From CAZWVM01 sp964637705 (lineage in GTDB: Bacteria > UBA8481): a stretch of DNA of 8,464 nucleotides. Of this stretch, positions 1 to 7,181 are shown in pieces. The translations under genes and the position numbers were made by a program. The stretch spans positions 1-8,464 of the forward strand of contig CAZWVM010000157.1 of assembly GCA_964637705.1 (NCBI GenBank), read 5' to 3'. The stretch's first letter is position 1. Each line of letters opens with the position of its first letter. The notes under the pieces were generated by a model. That model ran no database searches and was not told where the DNA came from. It saw only the letters and a program-made list of their open reading frames with translations.

Positions 1-1
1 C

Positions 2-451
2 ATCATCAACGTCATCGACCCGATGTCCCAGACCTCCATCCCGATTCTCGGCCAGGTGAAATCGCTCTTCGCGCTCATGATCTTCGTGATCCTGAACGGT
101 CACCACATGGTGATCGAGGCGGTGGTCTATTCCTTCCGCGTTCTTCCGTCCCTGGGGATCGGCGCGGCGCAGCCGCTCGCGGCCGGTTTCATCGTGGCCC
201 TCCGCGAGATGTTCGTCATCGCCTTCCAGCTCTCGGCGCCCGTCGTCGCGACCGTCTTTTTGATCGAACTGGTCATGGGCATCATGTCCAAGGTCGCGCC
301 CCAGATGAACGTCATGGTGATCGGGTTCCAGATCAAGATCGTGGCGGGCATCGGCGTGCTCTACCTCCTGATCCCCTCCGTCGCCAGGGTTTCCGATAAC
401 CTCTTCGACCGCGCCTTTGTCGTCATGAGGGGGATCATGCGGTGGATGTGA
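2..451 (+). CDS. fliR: FliR, flagellar export gate protein (3' part only)
   Basis: This is the C-terminal part (149 residues) of FliR; the 5' end lies outside the window and the frame is open from base 2. FliR is an inner-membrane protein that forms the flagellar type III export gate with FliP and FliQ. The visible part has the conserved NGHH motif (bases 95-106), then long hydrophobic segments such as the one ending in the GFQIKIVAGIGVLYLLIP stretch, which is typical of the FliR C-terminus. It ends at TGA 449-451. The downstream flhB start lies inside this gene's last codons, in another frame. The following flhB and flhA support the assignment. I see no sign of disruption in the visible part. 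Confidence 0.93.
   Translation: MINVIDPMSQTSIPILGQVKSLFALMIFVILNGHHMVIEAVVYSFRVLPSLGIGAAQPLAAGFIVALREMFVIAFQLSAPVVATVFLIELVMGIMSKVAPQMNVMVIGFQIKIVAGIGVLYLLIPSVARVSDNLFDRAFVVMRGIMRWM
427..434 (+). promoter_or_regulatory. Ribosome-binding site supporting the flhB GTG start
   Basis: The sequence GAGGGGGA lies within the end of fliR, 7 nt before GTG 442 and 16 nt before ATG 451. The spacing favours the GTG. This is inferred from spacing only. GGTGG at 441-445 could instead serve ATG 451. Confidence 0.45.
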
Positions 452-1632
452 TGGGCGTGAAGTGGGAACGGTTGCCTGATGTGTGGGGCGGGTTCTTCAC
501 GGCCCGACCCCTCGCCCCGTCCTCTTCTCTTCCGAAGCACTGGTTCGACCTGCAGATGTTCGCGGCGGAGGACGAGGGGAGAACCGAGGACCCGACCGGC
601 AAGCGGATCGAGAAGGCCCGGGGCGAGGGGCAGGTCGCGAAGTCGGCGGAGATCACGATGGCCGTGTCGCTCCTCGTCGCGGGCATGATCATCTCGCTCA
701 CCCTGCCCCGGATCGTCGGGAACGAGATGAGCTACCTGAGGTACTACCTGGAGAATCTCTCCACCCTGGACCTCTCGGAAGAGACCCTGAGAATCCATTT
801 CCTCAACATCGGCGCCCACGTCCTGGCCGTGCTCTGGCCGATCGCCCTGGCGGAATGCGTGGTGGCGGTGGGATGCAACGTCGCCCAGGTCGGCTGGCTC
901 TTCACCTGGGAGCCGCTCCGGCCCAAGTGGAACAAGCTCTTCCCCAACCCGATGAAGCTCGTCGACCGCCTGCTCCTCGGCAAGACCGCCTTCTTCAACA
1001 TGATGAAGTCGATCGCCAAGATCGTCGTCATCGGGCTGATCTCCTACGAGACGATCACGGAATGGCTGCCGCGCCTCCTCCTGACCTGGGGCATGACCCC
1101 CTACGATTCGGTCGAATTGATCGTGGTCATCGCCTGGGAACTGCTCTGGAAGATCTGCCTCTTTCTCCTCGCCGTGGCCGCCGTCGACTACCTCTTCAAC
1201 CGCTACATGTGGAAGGACTCCCTCAAGATGAAGAAGGAGGAGGTCAAGGACGAGGCGAAGCAGGCGGAAGGAGACCCGATCATCAAGAGGGCCCAGCGCC
1301 AGAAGATGATGCAGGTCATGCGCCGGCGGATGATGAAGGAGATTCCGACGGCGGACGTCGTGATCACGAACCCGACGCACTACGCGATCGCGCTGAAGTA
1401 CGACCAGGCCACCATGACCGCGCCGAAGTGCGTGGCCAAGGGCGAGGGATTCCTGGCCCTCAAGATCCGCTCGATCGCGGAGGAGCACGGGGTGCCGTGC
1501 GTGGAGAACAAGCCGCTGGCGCAGGCGATGTACAAGACCGTGGAGATCGGGCAGGAGATACCGGCGGAGTTCTACTCGGCGGTGGCTGAAGTGCTGGCCT
1601 ACGTCTACCGGACGAAGAAGGCGACGGCCTGA
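442..1632 (+). CDS. flhB: FlhB, export gate protein and substrate-specificity switch
   Basis: FlhB is an inner-membrane part of the flagellar export apparatus. Its cytoplasmic domain cleaves itself and switches export from rod/hook to filament substrates. The autocleavage motif NPTH is present at residues 310-313, followed by YAIALKY. Four hydrophobic segments lie near residues 72-90, 122-148, 188-206 and 226-252, followed by a charged linker (KMKKEEVKDEAKQAEGDP) before the cleavage site. The N-terminal block FDLQMFAAEDEGRTE is at residues 35-49, unusually far in, because the only in-frame start codons lie well upstream. I chose GTG 442, which has a purine-rich ribosome-binding site (427-434) at 7 nt. 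ATG 451, GTG 457 or GTG 481 are also possible. ATG 556 would cut the conserved block. At 396 aa it is slightly longer than usual. It overlaps fliR by 10 nt and flhA by 1 nt. Confidence 0.95.
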   Translation: MDVMGVKWERLPDVWGGFFTARPLAPSSSLPKHWFDLQMFAAEDEGRTEDPTGKRIEKARGEGQVAKSAEITMAVSLLVAGMIISLTLPRIVGNEMSYLRYYLENLSTLDLSEETLRIHFLNIGAHVLAVLWPIALAECVVAVGCNVAQVGWLFTWEPLRPKWNKLFPNPMKLVDRLLLGKTAFFNMMKSIAKIVVIGLISYETITEWLPRLLLTWGMTPYDSVELIVVIAWELLWKICLFLLAVAAVDYLFNRYMWKDSLKMKKEEVKDEAKQAEGDPIIKRAQRQKMMQVMRRRMMKEIPTADVVITNPTHYAIALKYDQATMTAPKCVAKGEGFLALKIRSIAEEHGVPCVENKPLAQAMYKTVEIGQEIPAEFYSAVAEVLAYVYRTKKATA

Positions 1633-3698
1633 TGGCCCCGCGGTCGAACCTCCCCGAGCGCTTCATGCAGAACACCGACGCCCTCATGGCCCTGGGCGTC
1701 GCCGTCGTCATCATCATGATGGTGATCCCGATCCCCACCTGGGTCCTGGACTTCGGGATGGCGCTCTCCATCACCCTCTCCATCCTCGTCCTGCTCTCGG
1801 TCATGTACACCATCAAGGCGATCGAGTTCTCCGCCTTCCCGTCGCTGCTCCTTCTGACCACGGTCTTCCGGCTCTCCCTGAACGTCTCCTCGACGCGCCT
1901 GATCCTCTCGGAGGGCATGGCCTTCGACGGGAAGATCATCCGGTTCTTCGGCGAGGTCGTGATCTCGGGGAACTACATCATCGGTATCGTGGTCTTCCTT
2001 GTCCTCGTCGTCATCCAGTGGATGGTCATCGTCAAGGGCGCGACCCGGATCGCGGAAGTCGCCGCCCGTTTCACCCTCGACGCCATGCCGGGCAAGCAGA
2101 TGGCGATCGACGCGGACCTGAATGCGGGGATGATCACGGAGAAGGAGGCGCGGGAGAAGCGGGACGAGATCCGGCGCGAGGCCGACTTCTACGGCGCGAT
2201 GGACGGCGCGTCCAAGTTCGTGCAGGGAGACGTCATGGCCGGCTTGATCATCTCGGCCATCAACATCGCCGGCGGCCTCTCCATCGGCACCCTGATGAAG
2301 GGCGAGCCCCTGGTCGAGGCCGCGGCCACCTACACGCTCCTCACCATCGGCGACGGTCTCGTCGCCCAGATCCCCTCGCTTCTCATCTCCATGGCCACCG
2401 GCCTCATCGTCACCCGCGCGGCCTCCACCGAGAAGAACCTCGGCGCCGACGTCGTCGCCCAGCTCACCGTCCAGCCCCGCGCGCTCCTCATCACCTCCGC
2501 CCTCATGCTCTTCCTCGGCGTCTTCTACATGGGCTGGCCGATGATCGTCTTCGGCGTCTTCACGGGCTACCTCTACTGGTACCTCTCCGGGACCATGAAG
2601 GAGATCACGAAGGGCGAGCAGGAGAAGAAGACGAAGGAGGAGGCGAAGACGCGCAAGCCCGAGAACGTCGCGACGCTGCTGGCCGTCGATCCGCTGGAGG
2701 TCGAGATCGGCTACGCGCTCATCCCGCTCGTCGACCCGGAGCAGGGCGGAGACCTCCTCGAGCGCGTCACGATGATCCGCCGGCAGATGGCGCTGGAGAT
2801 GGGGCTCATCGTTCCGCCGATCCGCATCCGCGACAACATGCAGCTCCGTCCCAGCCAGTACACCATCAAGATCAAGGGCACCGAGGTCGCGGGCTCCTCC
2901 GTCCGCACCGACCAGTTCCTGGCGATGAATCCCGGGACGGCCACGGTGGAACTCGCGGGCGAGGCGACGAAGGAGCCGGCCTTCGGTCTGCCCGCGGTCT
3001 GGATCCGCGAGCGCGATCGCGAGAAGGCCGAGCTGGCCGGCTACACCGTCGTCGATCCGCCGTCGGTCGTCGCGACGCACCTCACCGAGGTCCTGAAGCG
3101 CCACGCCTTCGAGATCCTCGGGCGCCAGGAGACGCAGCAGGTGATCGACGAGATCAAGAAGAACTACCCCGCGCTCGTCGAGGACGCCCTGAAGGCGCTT
3201 TCGCTCGGGGAGATCCACAAGGTCCTGCAGAACCTTTTGAAGGAGGGCGTCTCGATCCGCGACATGGTGACGGTCCTGGAGACGCTGGCGGAGTGCGCGG
3301 GGCGGTACGGCAAGGACGTCGACCGCATGACCGAGGCCGTTCGCGCCTCGCTCGCCCGGCACATCACCAAGCAGTACCAGGGCGACGACGGAGCGATCTC
3401 CGTCATCACGGTCGATCCGCGGCTGGAGGAGGAGATCGTGGGCGGGGTGGAACTGACGGCGGACGGGCGGCAGATCAGCCTGGATCCCGCGCGGATCCAG
3501 AGGATCCTGGAGCGGCTGGGAGCGGAGGTGGAGAAGGCGGTCACCAAGGGGCTCTCCCCGATCATCCTCACCTCGCCCCGCTGCCGGGCCTCCTTCAAGG
3601 CCCTGACGCGGCGCGCGGCGCCCAACCTCGTGGTGCTCTCCTTCACGGAGATCCTGCAGGACATCGAGATCCGGCAGGTGGGGAACGTGGCGGCATGA
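1632..3698 (+). CDS. flhA: FlhA, flagellar export gate protein
   Basis: FlhA is the large FHIPEP-family membrane protein of the flagellar export gate. It couples proton flow to export, and its cytoplasmic ring docks chaperone-substrate complexes. At 688 aa it has the normal family length. The N-terminal half (about residues 17-320) is multi-spanning. Its cytoplasmic loop holds the family signature RFTLDAMPGKQMAIDAD from residue 146, followed by the conserved EADFYGAMDGASKFVQGD block. A charged linker (KEITKGEQEKKTKEEAKTRK) leads to the cytoplasmic domain (about 345-688), which ends in a typical VLSFTEI segment. The start ATG 1632 shares its A with the flhB stop (TGATG), indicating translational coupling; the ribosome-binding site is weak. 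The gene looks intact and is followed by the first non-coding gap of the cluster. Confidence 0.97.
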   Translation: MAPRSNLPERFMQNTDALMALGVAVVIIMMVIPIPTWVLDFGMALSITLSILVLLSVMYTIKAIEFSAFPSLLLLTTVFRLSLNVSSTRLILSEGMAFDGKIIRFFGEVVISGNYIIGIVVFLVLVVIQWMVIVKGATRIAEVAARFTLDAMPGKQMAIDADLNAGMITEKEAREKRDEIRREADFYGAMDGASKFVQGDVMAGLIISAINIAGGLSIGTLMKGEPLVEAAATYTLLTIGDGLVAQIPSLLISMATGLIVTRAASTEKNLGADVVAQLTVQPRALLITSALMLFLGVFYMGWPMIVFGVFTGYLYWYLSGTMKEITKGEQEKKTKEEAKTRKPENVATLLAVDPLEVEIGYALIPLVDPEQGGDLLERVTMIRRQMALEMGLIVPPIRIRDNMQLRPSQYTIKIKGTEVAGSSVRTDQFLAMNPGTATVELAGEATKEPAFGLPAVWIRERDREKAELAGYTVVDPPSVVATHLTEVLKRHAFEILGRQETQQVIDEIKKNYPALVEDALKALSLGEIHKVLQNLLKEGVSIRDMVTVLETLAECAGRYGKDVDRMTEAVRASLARHITKQYQGDDGAISVITVDPRLEEEIVGGVELTADGRQISLDPARIQRILERLGAEVEKAVTKGLSPIILTSPRCRASFKALTRRAAPNLVVLSFTEILQDIEIRQVGNVAA

Positions 3699-3768
3699 GG
3701 CGGGACGGGGGCCCGCGACGGGATCGTGAGACAGACAGAGAGACAGCAAGGGTAGAGGGTTATTCGAC
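3699..3768 (+). other. Intergenic gap with AGACAG repeats and a small GC hairpin
   Basis: This is the largest non-coding stretch of the window, between flhA and the flhF ribosome-binding site. GCGGG (3700-3704) can pair with CCCGC (3712-3716) around a 7-nt loop, but no T-run follows, so it is not a convincing intrinsic terminator. A purine-rich tract follows with three copies of AGACAG at 3729, 3733 and 3741, the first two overlapping. The only AT-leaning spot is near 3758-3765. I see no good -35/-10 pair and no sigma-28 consensus. Confidence 0.5.
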
Positions 3769-3774
3769 GGGAGG
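3769..3774 (+). promoter_or_regulatory. Ribosome-binding site of flhF
   Basis: GGGAGG is a strong Shine-Dalgarno match, 9 nt before ATG 3784 and 6 nt before the adjacent in-frame GTG 3781. It shows that flhF has its own initiation rather than depending on coupling to flhA. Confidence 0.75.
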
Positions 3775-3783
3775 TCGGTTGTG

Positions 3784-5409
3784 ATGGATGTCAGCAGGGA
3801 GCAGGGGGAGCGGCGCTCGTTCGTCGCGCCCACGAAGGCGCAGGCGCTCGAGGCGCTCAGGGCGGCGTTCGGTCCGGACGCGATGATCATTTCCGAGAGG
3901 AAGGTGACGCGCAGCGGCCCCCTCGGTCTCGGATCGAAGTGCATGATCGAGGTCGTGGGGCAGTTGCCTTTCCACGCGCCGCCGCGTGTCGTCCTGCGTG
4001 ATTCCGCCGGCGGCGTCTCGAGCGACGCCATCCTGCGCGTCATCGAGGCCGGCCGGCGCACGACGAACAAGCGCCGGGGCGGAGGTTGGATCGAGGACAG
4101 CGATCCGACCCGGCCCCTCGCTTTCGAAGAGAGCGCGCCGCACCGTGACGGCGCCGCGGGGATCACGTGGAGGGAGGCGCTGATGAAGCCCACGTCCTTC
4201 ACCGCCTACGAGTCGCAGAAGCCCGTCGCCCGCCGCCGGGCGCCGGGCGACGAGAACGACTGGCTGCGGGATCCCGCCTCGCGGTTCCGCGGCACGCGCG
4301 CCGCTCGCCTCCTCGAGGAGGCGACGACGCGGAAGGAAAAGAGGCCGGTCGCCGTGAAGGCGGTCGCCGAGTCCCGGCCTTCCTCGCTCGACGTGGATCG
4401 CATCAAGGCGGAATTGAAGCGCGAGATCATGAGGGAACTGGGGGGGAACGCCGACGCGCAGGCGGAACGCGACGCCGGACCGGTCTTCCCCGGCGAGTCC
4501 GCGCCCGTCATCGCGGTCGACGTGGTGGAGGAGCGGAAGGTCACCGCGGCCGCCGTCCACGCCCCGGCGGCTTCTTCCGGAGGAGTCCTTCCGGTCATGA
4601 GGCGCCGCCTCGAGGAGGCCGGGGTCGACGCGACGCTCGTGGAGACGATCCTGGAGAACGTGAGCCGGCGCACGCAGGCGTCCGAGTGGGACGACGAACC
4701 GGTCGTTCTCGCGCGGGTCCGCAAGGAGATCAGCGGGATGGTGCGCGTGGCGCCGCCCCTCGAGCCTCCGGACGACCGGCCGCTCATCGTCATGGCCGTC
4801 GGGGCCACCGGCGTCGGCAAGACCACGACCCTGGCCAAGCTCGGGGCGAGCTTCGCGATCGACGAGGGCCGAAGCGTCACCTTCCTGACCCTCGATCGCT
4901 ATCGCATCGCGGCGGTGGAGCAGCTCAGGACCTACAGCGAGATTCTCAACGCGCCCTTCGAGGCGGTCACGGACGCGCGGGAACTGCGCGAGGCGATCGA
5001 CCGCCATGTCGATCGCGAGGTCATTCTCGTCGATACCGCGGGCCGCAGCGCCCACGAGCCGTCGGGACTCGAGGAGCTGAAGAAGCTCATCGACGCCCTC
5101 GACGAGGATTCCGAGATTCTCCTGCTCGTCTCCTCGAACACGGACACGCGCGAGATGACGAACGTCATCCGCAACTTCTCGATCGGGCGAAGGATGAGAC
5201 TGGTCTTCACGAAGGTGGACGAAACCCTGCGCTGGGGATCGATCTTCAACGCGGCGGTCGAGTGCCGGATCCCGATCGGATACTGGACCACGGGACAGAG
5301 CGTGCCCAACGACATCGAGCCGGCCCTGCCCCTGCGCCTCGCCCAGGCGCTTCTCGGTGAAGAGACGCCGGGCCGCGAGCCGGCGGGCGAGGAGAGGGAG
5401 CGGCCGTGA
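3784..5409 (+). CDS. flhF: FlhF, SRP-type GTPase for flagellar placement
   Basis: FlhF is a signal-recognition-particle family GTPase that marks where flagella are built, and in many bacteria acts at the cell pole. The N-terminal B-domain begins near residue 12 (SFVAPTKAQALEALRAAFGPDAM). A long Arg/Ala/Glu-rich linker runs to about residue 205. The NG GTPase domain carries the P-loop GATGVGKT (340-347), the SRP-type motif DRYRIAAVEQLRTY (371-384), DTAGR (417-421) and the guanine-binding TKVD (476-479). At 541 aa it is longer than many FlhF proteins, mainly through the linker. Many homologues have DTYR where this protein has DRYR. ATG 3784 is preferred; GTG 3781 directly before it is equally in frame and adds one residue. 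An in-frame TGA at 3727 rules out a start further upstream. The stop overlaps the flhG start (GTGA). Confidence 0.95.
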   Translation: MDVSREQGERRSFVAPTKAQALEALRAAFGPDAMIISERKVTRSGPLGLGSKCMIEVVGQLPFHAPPRVVLRDSAGGVSSDAILRVIEAGRRTTNKRRGGGWIEDSDPTRPLAFEESAPHRDGAAGITWREALMKPTSFTAYESQKPVARRRAPGDENDWLRDPASRFRGTRAARLLEEATTRKEKRPVAVKAVAESRPSSLDVDRIKAELKREIMRELGGNADAQAERDAGPVFPGESAPVIAVDVVEERKVTAAAVHAPAASSGGVLPVMRRRLEEAGVDATLVETILENVSRRTQASEWDDEPVVLARVRKEISGMVRVAPPLEPPDDRPLIVMAVGATGVGKTTTLAKLGASFAIDEGRSVTFLTLDRYRIAAVEQLRTYSEILNAPFEAVTDARELREAIDRHVDREVILVDTAGRSAHEPSGLEELKKLIDALDEDSEILLLVSSNTDTREMTNVIRNFSIGRRMRLVFTKVDETLRWGSIFNAAVECRIPIGYWTTGQSVPNDIEPALPLRLAQALLGEETPGREPAGEERERP

Positions 5410-6296
5410 GCGACCAGGCGGCCGCGCTGCGGCTGATCGCACAGGAGAGGAAAGGAGAGGCGGCGCCTGAGCGGGCGCGCGGCCGGAACAGGCTGATCGC
5501 GGTCGCCTCGGGCAAGGGCGGCGTGGGCAAGTCGAACATCGCCCTGAACCTCTCTCTGGAACTGGCCTGGAGGGGGCGCGCGACGTGCCTCTTCGACGCC
5601 GATCTCGGGATGGCGAACGCCGGCATTCTCGCGGGCGTCAATCCGCGCCGCAACCTCGGTCATGTCATCCGGGAGGGATTGACGATCGAGGAGGTCATGA
5701 CGAAGGGTCCGATGGGGCTCAGGATCATCGCGGGCGCCAACGGCCTCAGGGAGAGCGCGGACCTCCCGGAGGAAGGGCGCAAGCGCCTCCTGAGAGCCAT
5801 GGCTTCCTTCGGCCGGGCCTGGGACTACTGCGTCATCGACGCCGGCGCGGGAGTCTCGTTGAACGTGACGGCGTTCCTGGAGAGCGCCGATCACTGCCTC
5901 GTCGTCGTCACGCCCGAACCGACCTCGATGGCGGACGCCTTCGGACTCCTCAAGATCCTGTCCGAGAGGAATTACCCCGGTCGTCTCTCGCTTGTCGTCA
6001 ATCGCGCCCGCACGATCCGCGAGGCGCGAACGGTGGCGGAGCGCATTGTCGAGCTTTCGGATCACTTCCTGCACCTCGGTGTTGACTGGGCCGGGTTCGT
6101 GTTGGAGGATGCCGTGGTCCAGCGCGCGGTGGCGAAACGGGCCCCGTTCTCGGCCTTCCAGAGGTCGTCGCGGCCCGCTCGTTCGCTCGTGCGGATCGCG
6201 GACAGTGTGGAACGGGGGATCGAGATGGATACCCGGGAACGCGAGACCGTGGCGGAAAGGCTGACGGGATGGCTGGAGCGGATGTGGAACCGTTGA
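5406..6296 (+). CDS. flhG: FlhG (YlxH/FleN), MinD-like ATPase controlling flagellar number
   Basis: FlhG is a ParA/MinD-family ATPase that limits flagellar number and stimulates the GTPase of FlhF. The extreme N-terminus reads SDQAAALRLI, matching the DQAxxLR activator motif known from FlhG proteins. The deviant Walker A motif KGGVGKS is at residues 37-43, the switch I region DADLGMAN at 64-71, and the switch II/Walker B region IDAGAG at 144-149. The C-terminal segment VAERLTGWLERMWNR could form an amphipathic membrane-binding helix, as in MinD. At 296 aa it has the usual length. The GTG start overlaps the flhF stop by 4 nt, with purine-rich GGAGAGGGAG just upstream (5391-5400). The pairing with flhF separates it from the cell-division protein MinD. 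Confidence 0.95.
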   Translation: MSDQAAALRLIAQERKGEAAPERARGRNRLIAVASGKGGVGKSNIALNLSLELAWRGRATCLFDADLGMANAGILAGVNPRRNLGHVIREGLTIEEVMTKGPMGLRIIAGANGLRESADLPEEGRKRLLRAMASFGRAWDYCVIDAGAGVSLNVTAFLESADHCLVVVTPEPTSMADAFGLLKILSERNYPGRLSLVVNRARTIREARTVAERIVELSDHFLHLGVDWAGFVLEDAVVQRAVAKRAPFSAFQRSSRPARSLVRIADSVERGIEMDTRERETVAERLTGWLERMWNR

Positions 6297-6739
6297 TCAA
6301 GGCCGAAGGCTGGGCCGGCCTCCGGCTCGACCGGGCCTTGCGTGAGGCCGAGGCGGCGGGGACAGCCGAATCCTGGCGACGACTCAGGAACCTCGCGGCG
6401 GCCTACGGATGCGCGGAGCTCGCCTCTCGCGCGGCCGGGAAGGCCGCGCCGCCCGAGCGGAGGCCGCCGTCCCGCGAGCGTGCCCGCGCCGAAGCGGCGG
6501 CGTCCCGATCGGCGGCCCCGTCCCCGGCGACGCGCCTCCGGTCCCGGGCCGTCATCTCGTCCTCGACGCCGCTCGCCCGCATCGCCTGGCTGCGCGCCTG
6601 GGCCGCGGCCCGCGGCTTCGGGGTCGAGGAGTCGAAGAACGGGACGGGCCTGGTCATCGAATCGGCCCATGATCCGTCGGCGCTGGAGGCGCTCCTGGGC
6701 GTTCATCCCGAGATCACCTGGGAACGCGAGGGGTCATGA
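6269..6739 (+). CDS. Unrecognised basic soluble protein, flagellar cluster
   Basis: I do not recognise this 156-aa protein. It has no signal peptide or membrane segment. Residues 1-58 look helical and rich in Ala, Arg and Leu. Residues 60-92 are a low-complexity, probably disordered Arg/Pro/Ala stretch. Residues 95-156 look like a small alpha/beta unit (PLARIAWLRAWAAARGFGVE, then GTGLVIES, then EALLGVHPEITWE). It is an open frame with the cluster's GC-rich codon use, and it is coupled on both sides: ATG 6269 lies 28 nt inside flhG and its stop overlaps the next gene (ATGA). GTG 6284, with GGAG at 6274-6277, is an alternative start. Its place directly after flhG suggests a role in flagellar placement or assembly. 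This rests on context only. Confidence 0.75.
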   Translation: MAGADVEPLIKAEGWAGLRLDRALREAEAAGTAESWRRLRNLAAAYGCAELASRAAGKAAPPERRPPSRERARAEAAASRSAAPSPATRLRSRAVISSSTPLARIAWLRAWAAARGFGVEESKNGTGLVIESAHDPSALEALLGVHPEITWEREGS

Positions 6740-7146
6740 AGGCGGCGGACGGACGGGGCTCGGGCGGCGTTCTCGTCGGCGTCCTTTTCGGCCTCGCCGC
6801 CGGGCTCCTCGTGGCCGGCATCCGTTTCTGGCACCTGGGAGACCTCGATCCCCTCCGCAAGCTCTTCGAATCCTTCCTGTGGCTTCTCCTGGTCTTTCTC
6901 GGGGTCTTCCTTCTCAACACGATGGGTTCGGCCCTCTCGCGCCTCGCGACGGGCGCGGGATCGGCAAACCGCCCCCTCGACTCCTCCTACGCCGCCGGCG
7001 ACGAGGCGGTCCGGCCGGAGGATTTGGCGCACATCGAATCCGAACTCCCCGAGGTGCAAAATCCGGAGATCGAGGGGCTCAAGGGCACTCCCCCCCAGGA
7101 ACTGGCCCAGGTGCTCAGAGGGCTTTCAGGGGAGGACGGGAAATGA
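6736..7146 (+). CDS. Unrecognised small two-helix membrane protein
   Basis: This 136-aa protein has two strongly hydrophobic segments, about residues 11-32 (GVLVGVLFGLAAGLLVAG) and 44-63 (FESFLWLLLVFLGVFLLN), joined by a short charged loop. A hydrophilic, acidic tail of about 70 residues follows, with ESELPEVQNPEIEGLKG and a final helix-like QELAQVLRGL. Basic residues at the N-terminus and just after the second helix suggest that both ends face the cytoplasm, which is an inference. The start ATG 6736 overlaps the previous stop (ATGA), so translation is probably coupled. I see no known motif. A run of seven C (7090-7096) at residues 119-120 is a possible slippage site near the end. The context suggests an inner-membrane partner of the flagellar apparatus. 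Confidence 0.75.
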   Translation: MKAADGRGSGGVLVGVLFGLAAGLLVAGIRFWHLGDLDPLRKLFESFLWLLLVFLGVFLLNTMGSALSRLATGAGSANRPLDSSYAAGDEAVRPEDLAHIESELPEVQNPEIEGLKGTPPQELAQVLRGLSGEDGK

Positions 7147-7181
7147 TATGGTAGCCGGGGACTATCAGGCGTGAACAGGTC
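7147..7181 (+). other. Short intergenic gap with a possible extended -10 element
   Basis: This 35-nt gap separates the two membrane-protein genes. Together with the preceding stop codon it reads TGATATGGT (7144-7152), resembling an extended -10 box. The matching upstream hexamer TTTCAG (7124-7129, 17 nt spacing) is a poor -35. The downstream gene has only a weak ribosome-binding site (CAGG close to its ATG). Confidence 0.2.

Noticed and set aside
361..1488. A 375-codon open frame on the - strand across flhB
   Set aside because: It is opposite FlhB, which carries the NPTH site and four membrane segments. The antisense product is low-complexity.
3700..3716. A GCGGG/CCCGC hairpin just after flhA as a terminator
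   Set aside because: The stem is only 5 bp and no T-run follows. A terminator would also split the cluster ahead of flhF without a clear promoter. It is kept only as a note on the gap.
2018..3784. A 588-codon open frame on the + strand in another frame of flhA
   Set aside because: The translation is Arg/Gly/His-rich without domain character and sits entirely over FlhA. This is a GC-driven shadow.
1605..4202. An 865-codon open frame on the - strand across flhA
   Set aside because: It lies opposite a complete FlhA with all family motifs. Its translation is repetitive and rich in Arg, Asp, His and Leu, as expected for antisense of GC-rich codons. It is a shadow.
3760..5442. A 560-codon open frame on the - strand across flhF
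   Set aside because: It is antisense to FlhF, is low-complexity and Arg-rich, and has no recognisable motif.
7148..7174. A tiny frame (ATG to TGA, 8 codons) in the gap before 7182
   Set aside because: There is no convincing ribosome-binding site, and short frames like this are expected by chance.
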